DNA of 64,000 nucleotides from Harmonia axyridis. Its lineage: Eukaryota > Arthropoda > Insecta > Coleoptera > Coccinellidae. The stretch covers positions 32,767,720-32,831,719 of the forward strand of contig NC_059504.1 in NCBI RefSeq assembly GCF_914767665.1, read 5' to 3'. Each line of letters starts with the position of its first letter. Position 1 is the first letter of the stretch. Below the pieces are notes generated by a model that was given only the letters and a program-made list of their open reading frames with translations, searched no databases and was not told where the DNA came from. Position numbers and translations under genes: made by a program. Positions 23,587-35,361 of the stretch are shown piece by piece.

Positions 23587-23591
<5 letters not shown>
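22136..23591. mobile_element. 1.46-kb foldback transposon with about 450-bp arms, TACAGGGTG ends
   Basis: The left arm from 22136 (TACAGGGTGGCCACTTTTTC) and the right arm ending at 23591 are near-identical reverse complements for roughly 450 bp. The core, about 22600-23125, is unique. TA tracts flank both sides. The core and the inner edge of the right arm carry a minus-strand transposase relic, making this the only TACAGGGTG element in the window with recognisable coding content. It is best read as an internally deleted derivative of an autonomous Tc1/mariner-like transposon. Confidence 0.8.
22800..23187 (-). pseudogene. Deleted Tc1/mariner-like transposase inside the foldback
   Basis: The minus-strand frame from 23187 reads FSLGRICSECNLSKTAVNKI, then a segment with YQALQNL-x3-DIK. 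This fits the second helix-turn-helix (arginine-I-x-C...SxxxV-x-I) and the following YQ-LQ-L-x-x-D block of DUF4817-type transposases. After about 22970 a second frame gives RTVKCILQNGGHFEHLL (about 22815-22865), the C-terminal signature of that class. The whole catalytic region between them is missing and the two parts are out of frame. It cannot encode an active enzyme. The class is the same as the relic at 5.5-6.0 kb. Confidence 0.6.

Positions 23592-23619
<28 letters not shown>
23592..23619. repeat. (TA)n tract, Helitron insertion site
   Basis: A TA tract between the foldback and the CTAG terminus of the Helitron. Confidence 0.95.
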
Positions 23620-23620
<1 letters not shown>

Positions 23621-23723
23621 TAGCTGACCCGGCGAACTTCGTACCGCCCTATAATCAAGAAATATCTGTTACCTTTTTATCTGAATTGAGTTAATTTCTT
23701 TATTAAGTTTTGCTGTTGGAATA

Positions 23724-24152
23724 TTAATAAATCAAAATTATTCCAAAAACAAAGAGTTTATTATTCTTATGCTTCATGATGCACAGTATTCTTAGTTTTA
23801 TTTTCTGGTATTCCGACACTGAAACAGGCCACATATAACAGGCCATGTGAAAAACATGAATTTTCAAGAGTTCATTTTTAAACTTAAATGCCTTGCAATA
23901 TTGAAAAACAGCGTTCATTGGTCCAATAGCAACGATATGCAGTGTACTGTAGTCAATTTCTTTGTTATAATGAAATGCATCTCTATAGGGGTTAAACGCA
24001 ACACTTCTATTTTGTTGGTTCCGGTTCCATCGATTCCGTTCAACTTCATTCCGCGTTTCACGTTGCTCATCAGTTTGACTTGCTCTTGCATTTCTTTGAC
24101 TTGCAGCATTACGGGTTCTGCGACTTGAGTTTGTACGTCTAATTGCCGGCAT
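23724..24152 (-). pseudogene. Helitron replicase/helicase, N-terminal fragment
   Basis: The chosen start gives MPAIRRTNSSRRTRNAAS followed by an arginine/glutamine/asparagine-rich stretch, then AFHYNKEIDYS and a segment with IGPMN-x7-C-x2-FKFKNE. The basic start, the Y-x-x-x-IDYS block and IGPM...C-x-A-x-KFK-E match the N-terminal part of insect Helitron proteins, before the Rep nuclease and helicase domains. After about residue 95 the frame drifts (usual GMCC...LP-like residues lost) and runs into the element's 3' terminus at a stop at 23724. Rep and helicase are absent. An upstream in-frame ATG (24164) adds four residues, but the MP start is the family's usual one. Confidence 0.7.
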
Positions 24153-24385
24153 TTTCAGAAACAAAAATTCAACTGAAAATAAAAAACAACTATAGTACCT
24201 AATCTTTTGTGGAAGTATGAAAATGGTCTATCAACATTCCAACACTATATTAATTTGACTAAACTTGTTGAACAAACACTTCAGAAAAAAACACACACTA
24301 CAAATTATCCTGTAAAAACCAATGTGAAAAATACACTAAGAAATGGTAAATGAATTATGTAGGTATCTTGTTATTATAACTCCGA

Positions 24386-24795
24386 CCACAGACCAACTCC
24401 CGCCGATATTCATTCATTCATTCTTTCTCGCTTGTTGGGCTCAACCTTTGGTTATGTACCCAGTCACAAATTTGTTGGGTTTCTCCTAATTTTTCCACAT
24501 GTATTACATATAATTCACACTCGCATTCATCCTTATGTCAACATTCAATTTTTATTTTTTCTCAAAGACTTGAACAACCACTAATCATCCATGCGCTACC
24601 ACAGATCAACTCCGACCGATATTCATTCATTCATCTTTCTCGCTTGTTGGGCTCAACCTTTGGTTATGTACCCAGTCACAAATTTGTTGGATTTCTCCTA
24701 ATTTTCCCAAATGTACTACACATAATTCACACTCGCAATCATCCTCATGTCAACATACAATTTATATTTTTTCTCAAAGACTTGATCAACCATCA
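24386..24795. repeat. Tandem duplication inside the Helitron, period about 213 bp
   Basis: CCACAGA(C/T)CAACTCC at 24386 recurs at 24599. Long matching blocks follow in both units, including CGCTTGTTGGGCTCAACCTT, GGTTATGTACCCAGTCACAA and TTTCTCAAAGACTTGA. Identity is high with few indels, so the duplication is fairly recent. The second unit is broken at about 24795 by the CR1-like insertion. It lies just upstream, on the minus strand, of the replicase start. Confidence 0.8.
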
Positions 24796-27755
24796 GAAAA
24801 TTCAGGACTCCATTTCGGAGGCAGCGCTATTCATCAGGGAATTTTCAAAGATAAGAAACTTGACAGAAATCAGTGTTTCATTCTAACAAATTCAAATCTT
24901 CAATCAATCAAGAACAAAATTGATATGTACATCTCGTTCTTAAGAGAAAACAGAGTATCGGTGTCTTGCATAACTGAACACTGGATGTCCGATGGCGTTG
25001 TTTCGAGATTGGGACTTGAAGAATACATAATTGCCGATTCATATTGTAGAACTAGATCTAATCATGGCGGGGCAGCTGTAGTGCTTCGGAAAGATATAAA
25101 ATTCAGCCAAATACCTAAAATAAAACAATTGTCATTGGAGGGAAATATAGAAATGGTAGCGATTAGGATAAGAAGACTTAATCTGATTATAATGACCATC
25201 TACAGACCACCGGCAGGAGATGTTGGCATATTTTTGGAGAGACTAGGAGATGGTTTGGACATGATTCAGAATGAGATCTCACACAAGGTATGCGTCACTG
25301 GGGATTTCAACATAGACCTTCTAGGAAAAAGTAGAAATAAGGATGATTTGGTGGAATTGTTTGAATCATATGGTTTGAAACCAGTATTTGATGAGCCCAG
25401 TCGAATAACACCAAGATCAATGACTTGTATAGATAACGTCTTTTTAAGTGTAGATGGTCTTTCTTATCAAACTAGAACATTCGATCCAAGACTGTCAGAT
25501 CACAGAGTTCAGGAGTTGAAACTCTCTTTTAACACCAGACCAGAAATAATAAACACTTACGAATTTCTCCTTAGTAATTCCAACATACTGAAGTTTGAGA
25601 CTGAGATAAAAAAAGTCAACTGGAGCCAGGTACTGGATATGAATGGTGAAAAAAGTTATGACAACTTTCATAAGATGCTCGAACGCTGCTTTCAGAAGTC
25701 ATTTCCAAAAGTCCAACGTAAAAACCGCGGAAGCCGTAAATTTCAAGACACTCACGACTGTAAGATCTTGAAGAATGCCATAGAGGCGGCCGAGACGGTT
25801 CACTGGGTTCTAAATGATAGTCACTCCAAGCAACTTCTAGATTGTTTGAAGAAAAAATTGAGAGAATACTCTACCTCGAGTAAAAAGTTGATCAACTCTG
25901 ACTTCATCAGGAACTCTGAAAATAAACAGGAGGCAGTTTGGACACTCATTAACCAGGAGACTGGTAGAAGAAGTGGAGTTCGTGTGAATGATAGCCAACT
26001 CTCTATTGAAGATATAGGTCACTTCCTATCCAACATAGGAGAGAGTGTGTCGCACACGTGTAAGTCTTCCGGGGTAGAATCGAGGGCACTGCTTCAAAAA
26101 TATAAAACAGGAATGGCTCCTCATTCAATGTTCAACCATCCCACGGACGTCACAGAACTTGAGAACATTGTACAAAAATTGAAAGGCAAATTCACTCAAG
26201 ATGTGTACGGAATGAACACCATCGTTTTGAAAAAGATATTTCCTCACATATCAGGAGTACTATGTGAGGTGTTCAATCAATGTCTGGAACAGGGTGTTTT
26301 TCCGTCAAAGTTGAAAGCAGCAAGCATCGTGCCAATATTTAAGAAAGGAGATGTCAATGATCCAAACAATTACAGGCCTATATCGGTGCTTCCTGTTCTG
26401 TCTAAACTTCTTGAGGAGTTACTCAGGCGGAGGTTACTGAGTTTCCTGGAGAAGAATAATATCTTGAGTAATGATCAACATGGCTTCACCAAGGAAAAGT
26501 CCACCATAACTGCGTTGATAAGTCTTTTGGAAGCAATTACCGATTCCTTGGACGGGAAAGAAAAATGCGAAGTGTTGTCCTGCGACCTATCCAAGGCATT
26601 CGATTGTGTGGTGAAGGAAATTCTGGTAGACAAGATGGAGTATTACGGTGTTCGGGGTAAGGCTCTTTCCATACTCGAGTCCTTTTTGACAGATAGATCC
26701 CAGGTAATTGATTGGAAGGGAATGACTTCGGAGTCATTACGTGTCTCGCGAGGTGTTCCACAGGGCTCCATTCTGGGACCCCTTCTTTTTATCGTCTATA
26801 CCAATGATCTACCAGCGAATGTACTAACCAGTAAATCTCTGCTTTACGCCGACGATACGTCTAACTTTCTAACCAGGGCAAATTCAATAAATGAACTGAA
26901 ACAGCTTTCATCTGTGTCGTTGCAGATGGCAGAGGATTGGTTCGCTACTAATGGACTGAAGCTCAACAAAGAAAAAATCCAAAAGATCTGTTTTGGATGT
27001 GGTGGAGATACTGAAAGGATAAAGTTGCTCGGTGTAGTTTTTGACAACTCTCTCTCTTAGAACCCGTATATAGATGAGATGTCAGGTAAATTATCTACGG
27101 CTATTTTCACTATAAGGCGAATGAGGGCCATATCTTCTCCAGACGTTTGCAGACTAACATACTACGCTAATTTCCATTCCATAGCAACCTACAGTATTTT
27201 ACTGTGGGGTTACAGCTCTGCAGCGAAGAGAGTATTTCTCAAACAAAAGGAGGCAATAAAAGCCTTATGTGGGGTCTCAAGAACAACAAGCTGCAAGGAC
27301 CTTTTCAAAAAAGAGAGAATACTTACTTTACCATCTGTGTATATACTGAACAGCCTGTTATATACACTTGAGAATGGCCAAAAATTTGCTGCTCTGCGGG
27401 ACTTCCATCAGTATGAAACGAGGTGACTTGCTTATTCCACATCACCGTATTAAAAGAACTCAGGTAGGGAAAAACCATATGTGCATTAAGTTATTCAACA
27501 AGATCCCGAACCATCTGAGGATATTATCAAGAAATCAGTTCGTGAAAGTGATGAAGGAGATTCTCATTGAAAAAACCTTCTATTCTGTTGATGAATTTAT
27601 GTCATTTCAGTTTTAAAATTTTTAATGTGTTATTGTGATTGTTTCAATAATGTTCTCAGAGGCTCTGCAAATTCCTCTTATATATACATGTTCATATTGT
27701 CTTACCATGTAATATTTTTTGATGGTTAAATAAAGTTATTATTATTAACCTCTAA
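24796..27755 (+). mobile_element. CR1/Jockey-superfamily non-LTR retrotransposon, 5' truncated
   Basis: This insertion interrupts the second unit of the Helitron duplication. It contains the ORF2 pseudogene, a short 3' UTR (27617-27740) with AAATAAAG, and a tail of ATT repeats (27741-27755). Short microsatellite tails instead of poly(A) are common in the CR1/Rex/L2-like groups. Its 5' end lacks ORF1 and the beginning of the endonuclease. No target duplication could be established. Confidence 0.75.
24816..27616 (+). pseudogene. ORF2 (APE endonuclease + reverse transcriptase) of the CR1/Jockey-like element
   Basis: A 711-codon frame (24925-27060) is open and sequence similar to the family continues upstream of that ATG (LTNSNLQSIKNKIDMYISFL). 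An apurinic-type endonuclease occupies about residues 1-215, with TEHWM, IYRPP, GDFNIDL and the SDHR histidine motif. The reverse transcriptase spans about 430-690, with NNYRPISVLP, QHGF, LSKAFDCV, RGVPQGSILGPLLF and the catalytic YADD at 26845-26856. Two lesions inactivate it: a TAG at 27058-27060 where the family has a Trp-type codon, in the same frame as the continuing sequence, and a one-base frameshift near 27420. All catalytic motifs survive, so loss of function looks recent. Confidence 0.85.
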
Positions 27756-27762
27756 ACATCCA

Positions 27763-27834
27763 TGCCCACACTGAGATTCGAACTCGGACCTTCGGTGCCG
27801 CAGTCGAGGTCTCTGCCGACCACGCCACCGAGGC
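27763..27834 (-). ncRNA. tRNA-derived (SINE-like) sequence, not a functional tRNA
   Basis: The minus strand starts GCCTCGGTGGCGTGGTCGGC, with an A-box-like TGGCGTGGTCGG, and later has GGTCCGAGTTCGAATCTC, a good B box. The spacing suits an internal RNA polymerase III promoter. The acceptor stem pairs poorly and no normal anticodon arm forms, so it is a tRNA-derived repeat and not a working tRNA gene. It lies tail to tail with the CR1-like element inside the Helitron. Confidence 0.55.
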
Positions 27835-28059
27835 GCTCTGACCGATGTATTTGCAAAGAGCATATAAACATTATAAACTACGTTTCTCTGTTTCACTGTC
27901 CACTACGTGAATTATGCAACTTTCGTATTTTTTTTACATAAGAACCTTCTCCTAATAATAACAAATACAACAAAAAAAGAATTAGTGAAATCGGTCCAGC
28001 CATTCACGCGTGATGCCTTGACCAAGGGAAAAACGGATTCATTTATATATATATAGATA

Positions 28060-28672
28060 TACAGGGTGTTTTCTAAACATGCGGCAAAAATTCAGGGGGT
28101 TGTTCCTTGGACTATTTTGAGCATGTTTTGTCCTTGGATGATTTTTGAAAAACCTCTTTGTTTCGAAGATACAGGGCGAACAACATTGTTCATATTTTTA
28201 AAATTAATAATAGTTTAAATAAAAATGCGTACCGCACTGTGTTTACTAAGTAGGTACAATTCATTTTTAAATTTGTTTAACAACATTCCAATTACTAAAA
28301 ACGGCCAGTTTTTTGACTAAAAATTGATAAGTGCAGATGGTAAAGGAATACAGATTAAACACGGTTTTCATTTGAATTCGTTTTGTGATGTATTAGCAAT
28401 TAACATTTTATCTTTGACTATTATGAATCGCTATACAAACACATTGGATGCTTGTATGCTGGCTAGAGGTGGTCATTTTCAACAGTTTTTGTAGGTTGAG
28501 TTGAATTTTCATGTAATTTTTCATAATAAAATGTTATTATCTGAAATTTTGTTTCCCCTATATCTTCGAAACAAATAGGTTTTTCAAAAATCATCAAAGG
28601 ACAAAATATTCTTAGAATAGTCCAAGGAACAACCCCCTGAATTTTTGCCGCATGTTTAGGAAACACCCTGTA
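28060..28672. mobile_element. TIR element (613 bp), TACAGGGTG ends
   Basis: The left terminus TACAGGGTGTTTTCTAAACA and the right terminus TGTTTAGGAAACACCCTGTA head inverted arms of about 110-120 bp, including AAAATTCAGGGGGTTGTTCC and its complement. The core has no coding sequence. It begins three bases after the Helitron end and is followed by (TA)n. Confidence 0.85.
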
Positions 28673-28679
28673 TATAGAT

Positions 28680-28742
<63 letters not shown>
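28680..28742. repeat. (TA)n microsatellite
   Basis: A TA tract between the TIR element and hairpin element B. Confidence 0.95.
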
Positions 28743-28746
<4 letters not shown>

Positions 28747-28770
28747 CTCCAGATAACAGTCGTACTATAA

Positions 28771-31030
<2,260 letters not shown>

Positions 31031-31559
31031 TAATATTGTAAATAGAGATCTTAAAAAATTTCATTGTTTATACCTGTTTTTTAATTTTTAATTTCGCGCA
31101 CTCACAAGTATGCGTCGCTTACCTTTAGGTATCGCCGTCTCTCTCTGACTCATGCGCTGCATCGGCCTCTCGTGTCTTGAATCATTATTTATCATCTATC
31201 TTAAAAACTATCAACTTTATCAAGATTTTTAAAGAGAGCAATGTTATTATTAATTAAATTTTCTACAATTTGTTTTGTATGAATTTTTTTCTGAAATCAA
31301 TTTTTCAAAAGTTATTTAAGCATAAATCGGAACATGTAATTAAAATCACTTTTTTATAAGTTTATGTTACTTTTTTGTTAGTTTTCAAGATAGATAATAA
31401 ATAATGATTCAAGACGCAGAGAGGCCGATGCAGCGCATGAGTCAGAGAGAGACGGCGATACTTAAAGGTAAGCGACGCATACTTGTGAGTGCGCGAAATT
31501 AAAAATTAAAAAACAGGTATAAACAATGAAATTTTTTGAGATCTCTATTTACAATATTA
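31031..31559. mobile_element. Foldback/TIR element (529 bp) with about 180-bp arms
   Basis: TAATATTGTAAATAGAGATC at 31031 and its complement ending at 31559 open arms of about 180 bp. The inner arm ends (31212, 31378) are marked by CATCTATCTTAAAAACTA and its near complement. The arms contain a GC-rich block (GCGCACTCACAAGTATGCGT) well conserved on both sides. The unique core is about 165 bp. No coding sequence. A TTA/TAA target duplication is possible but palindromic with the ends. Confidence 0.75.
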
Positions 31560-31950
31560 TTAACTATTGTATGAAGAATTAAGAAAAGAATATTATTAAT
31601 ATTTATTTTTTTTTTAATATATTTTTCATGGGTCGAAAGTACCCAAATTTGAGATTTTTCGAACCTTTAAAAATTCATATCTTTAAAAATATTAACTTTA
31701 TCGTAAAAAGGTAAAGGGCCTTTTTTATTTGTATTTCAATACAGAATATAAAAAAAATTTGTCCGGTTGAAAAATAACAATTCCTTGCAATTGTTTAAAC
31801 AATTTCGGTTCAAACAATATGGCCCGGGGTTGCCCCATGACAACATGCATGTATATTATCAGTAGGACAAATTGAAGAGGATCACATAAAAAAATTGAGG
31901 TGGAATAGTTTTCGGTACTCAAGCGCCGATTCCTCCTGGACTAAATAGGA
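31560..31950. other. Unassigned interval
   Basis: No family recognised. May be undetected 5' sequence of the following retrotransposon. Confidence 0.3.
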
Positions 31951-34060
31951 TTGTCGTTGCAAAATGTAACGAGACCCAATATTGTATCTGATCAACAACG
32001 GCACAGAGTGGAAGTAAATTACACAGAGTTAGATAACGAACTATCGAAAGAATCTTGGAGGGATGTTTTGTCAGATATGAATGTCGAAAAATCATATATT
32101 TGTTTCAAGAATAAAATATTATCTCTATTGGCGAAACATTCGAAGACCATTAAATTGAGTAGTAAATATAGAAAACGTAAGCCATGGGTAACACAAGAAA
32201 TTGTTGAATCTATAATGGAAAGGGATAATATGAAAAAAAATTCAATTAAGAATCATAATATTGAAGATGAAACGAAATATAAAACATTAAGAACTAAGAA
32301 TTTAAACTTAAGATCTAGGAATGACTGTGAAAAAACATGGAAATTAATAAATGAAATAACAAACACCCAAAAAAGAGCTCCACAAAAAAAGTTTATATTG
32401 GAGAAGGATGGTACAGTAGTGATGGATGAGGTTGATATAAGTAATGTTTTCAATGATTTCTTCATAAATGTTGGCTCAAATATTCAGAAAAATATAATTA
32501 GAGATGAATCATGCTATAATCAAGAAACTAAATCCAACTCCAATACTCTGTTTCTATTCCCAATTAAAGATAATGAACTGATAATGCATATAAAATCTTT
32601 GAAAGATAATTCGACATCAGGGCAGGATGAAATGTCGGTAAATTTAATTGAAAAAATCCATGTGCATAGGCCACTTGTTCACTTAATAAATTTGTCCTTT
32701 ACATCTTCCAAGTTGCCCTCAAATTGGAAAATATCTGTTGTGACTTCTGTTTACAAATCTGCCAATCGCTATGAAACTACCAACTACAGACCCATATCTG
32801 TTATAAACAATTTCGCTAAAATATTCGAAAAATGCTTGAAATCTAGAATAATTAGATTTTTGGACAAAAATAAGATCTTGTATAATGGACAATACGGATT
32901 TCGGGAAAAAAGAAGTACTGAAGATGCAGTTTTCAAGTTGATAAATGACGTCAATAATAATTTACAAGGTAAAAAAAAAGTTTGGCAGTATTTTTCGACC
33001 TCTCGAAAGCCCTCGATACGGTGTCACATGAAATTTTATTCAGTAGACTGGAGAGAGTGGGCATTAGAGACGGTCTCTTGGTTCTATTGTAGGATTATTT
33101 ATCTGATAGAACCCAATATGTTAAAATAAATGAAAAAATTAGTAACCCTAAGTTTATTAAATGCGGAGTACTGCAAGGTACTGTTTTAAGGTCATTGCTC
33201 TTTTTAGTATATATCAACGCTATGGGAGGTATACTGAAGAACAGTAGTGTTGTCTCGTATGCTGATGACACAGTGTTGTTGTTTGCGGGTGACTCGTGCC
33301 CGCAAGTCTATGACAAGGCTGAACAGGGTCTCAAAGATGTTTATTGTTGGCTGAGCAATAGTTGAGCCTCAATTATAAAAAAAACTTTTTTTATGACATT
33401 TAGTGCCACGTCAGTAGATCAGCCGATTATAAATGAAATCAGAGTCCATAATTAGAACTGTTCAGATGAAAATATATGTAGTTGCATCAGGATAAAAAAA
33501 GTTGACAAAATAAAGTATCTTGGGATAATGTTGGATAATCACCTAAAATGGAAGCAACATGTTGCTTTCTTAAATAAAAAAATTAGAAATATATTCTATA
33601 AATTTTATCAACTCCGTGAAGTTTTAAACTGTAAGTTGCTGAAGACATTATACCATGAGTCGAATTTGACATATTGCATTGTAATATGGGGATGTGCGTA
33701 TAATAGCACCTTGACAAAGCTATCAATAACCCAGAACGCATCTTAGAAAATATTGTTTAAAAGACCATATAGATTATCTTCAGATGTTTTGTATAGTGAC
33801 CTCAATGTGCTAAATATCAGAAATATCTATGTTCACTCAGCTATTGCATATTTTAATAAAATCAGTTATCCGGTTGATATGGCACTGAGAAAATATAATA
33901 CAAGATCAACAAGGAAAAAAACTTTCAGCGTTCCGTTCAAACCTACAAACGTCACCCAAAGATTCATATCATATTATGGACCAATTCTCTTCAATGGGCT
34001 GCCTACAGAGCTTAAAACAGTTATCAAAATCCTAGAAGTTTTAAGATCAAAGTAAAACAA
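31951..34060 (+). pseudogene. CR1/Jockey-like retrotransposon ORF2, 5' truncated and multiply broken
   Basis: The first frame (31951-33129) begins in the last part of the endonuclease (IVSDQQRHRVEV, a decayed SDH motif). It then runs through the linker and the start of the reverse transcriptase (NYRPISVINNFAKIFEKCL, GQYGFREKRSTEDAV). A frameshift near 32985 moves the sequence to another frame, with FDLSKALDTVSHEIL, GVLQGTVL and the catalytic YADDT at 33258-33272. Stops follow near 33090 and 33362 with more frame changes. LGIMLDNHLKWKQHV then leads into the C-terminal domain (33528-34054), ending with RFISYYGPILFNGLP. It is older than the 24.9-kb copy. Confidence 0.8.
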
Positions 34061-34640
34061 TTTTTTTTAGCGCACCAGAGCTTTTTTAATGAACTTTTCT
34101 AGAAAAAAAAATCATTTTATATGGTTTCATTCTGGACTTTTCCTCCGGTCCGTTCCTGCCGCCGGGCTTTTGCCTTCATCTCAAAGCCTATCAATTCAAA
34201 TGTAAATTTTTTGGGAAGAGATAATTGGCACACAAGATACATTTCTTCATGTGACTTAGGTCGATTATTCTTCCTCAATATATGCTCATAAAATTTTGTT
34301 TCATTTTAAAATAAAAGAGTTAGTAATTGTTGTTACCTACTTCTGAATAAACTTTCTTTCTTTCATTTGTCATTTTATTGTATATTTTATTCTCATATAT
34401 TTTTTTCTTTCATTTGCATAGCTACAAATAAAATTTTGATTTTATTATTCTTGTAATAATAGATGGATTTTTTGGTTAATCTTGGAGGGGATTTTAGAAT
34501 CGGCAATGCTGTGGATCACAGATTAGATCGAACAGGGCACTTATCAAGTGAACTGACTCTCGCCTTTTTGTTTTTTTTTTTTGTTTGATATCATCTTTAT
34601 AAACTTTAACTGGAGAAATAAAGACTTCATTATTATTATA
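34061..34640 (+). other. Probable 3' UTR and ATT-repeat tail of the preceding retrotransposon
   Basis: No coding sequence. It ends in GAAATAAAGACTTCATTATTATTATA, closely matching the AATAAAGACTT plus ATT-repeat tail of the element at 57.4-61.4 kb. This suggests the same 3' terminus. A second possible end, AAATAAAATTTTGATTTTATTATT, lies at about 34427-34450. Confidence 0.5.
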
Positions 34641-34759
34641 TCGGAAGAGTTAAAAATTGTATGAGACCACCAACGACTAAAACTGGATACTCAAACAAAG
34701 TTAGTCGAAATCGTATATGAATTATAAAAGTTTCAACGATATACGGCATGAAGGATTTT

Positions 34760-35361
34760 CCAATAAGAGTTCTTATTTAGATAGGAAAAAAACCAGGATA
34801 TTTCATGAGGAATCAATATGTTTATTTCATTTTAAGATGAAAGATGAACGATGAAAAAATATATCAGTCAAATGGCCACCACGACTATGGTTGCAGTACT
34901 ATATTTTTTTCATGAAATTTTCCATGACCAATTCGCACATTTGCGGCTGTATGTCCTCGAAAACTTCAGAAATTCCATTTTTGAGGTCTTTCACGTGGCC
35001 CCGAAGAAAAGAGACTAAAGGTGTTAAATGGCACCACGACCAGGAAACTTTTCTTGCAAAATTGCTTTCGTTTCATTGCTTATGTGGCACCAAGCGCGGT
35101 CCCATCAGGGTCAAAGGGGTCATGACCAAACCCCCCCCCCCCAAATGGAACCTCCTAACATTTAATATGCGTTTCAAGCAGACAATGTACGAAATGGCCA
35201 TCGACCGAGGTCCTTCAGCCAAATTTTAACACTTTTGTAAATATTTTCAATGCGTTGCTGAAGAGTGTATCGTTCCATTTTCAGTAATGTCGTAGTTTTC
35301 AATTGTCAACAGATGACAGCTGCCAAGATAGAGGGCTATTCCAAATGAAACCTCTTATTGG
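34760..35361 (-). mobile_element. Internally deleted mariner element (602 bp) with both ends, copy 5
   Basis: CCAATAAGAG at 34760 and CTCTTATTGG ending at 35361 are the two termini. On the minus strand the right end leads through a leader (GGCAGCTGTCATCTGTTGAC) to MERYTLQQRIENIYKSVKIW, the start of the transposase. The C-terminal part lies at about 34850-35040: HLTPLVSFLRGHVKDL, then IQPQMCELVMEN and SRGGHLTDIFFH. The central DNA-binding and catalytic parts are deleted, and a C-run of about 13 lies at 35130-35143. This copy identifies the terminal repeats for the family represented at 8.6, 20.0 and 49.1 kb. Confidence 0.75.

Larger units (their letters stand above)
23620..28057 (-). mobile_element. 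Helitron, non-autonomous, interrupted by a retrotransposon
   Basis: Read on the minus strand it starts TCTATATATATATAAATG at 28057 and ends ...GGGTCAGCTAG at 23620. The last 29 bases contain a GGCG...CGCC hairpin (23631-23648) ending 11 nt before the terminus. The flanking bases are A at the 5' side and T at the 3' side. This is the defining Helitron pattern: 5'-TC, 3'-CTRR, subterminal hairpin, insertion between A and T, no target duplication. The terminal sequences are of a type widespread in insects. The interior holds an N-terminal replicase fragment, a 213-bp tandem duplication and a tRNA-like sequence. A CR1-like element of about 2.95 kb is inserted, so the Helitron itself is about 1.5 kb. 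Confidence 0.85.

Noticed and set aside
27763..27834. Functional tRNA gene
   Set aside because: A and B boxes are present, but the acceptor stem pairs poorly and no standard anticodon arm forms. A tRNA-derived repeat is more likely.
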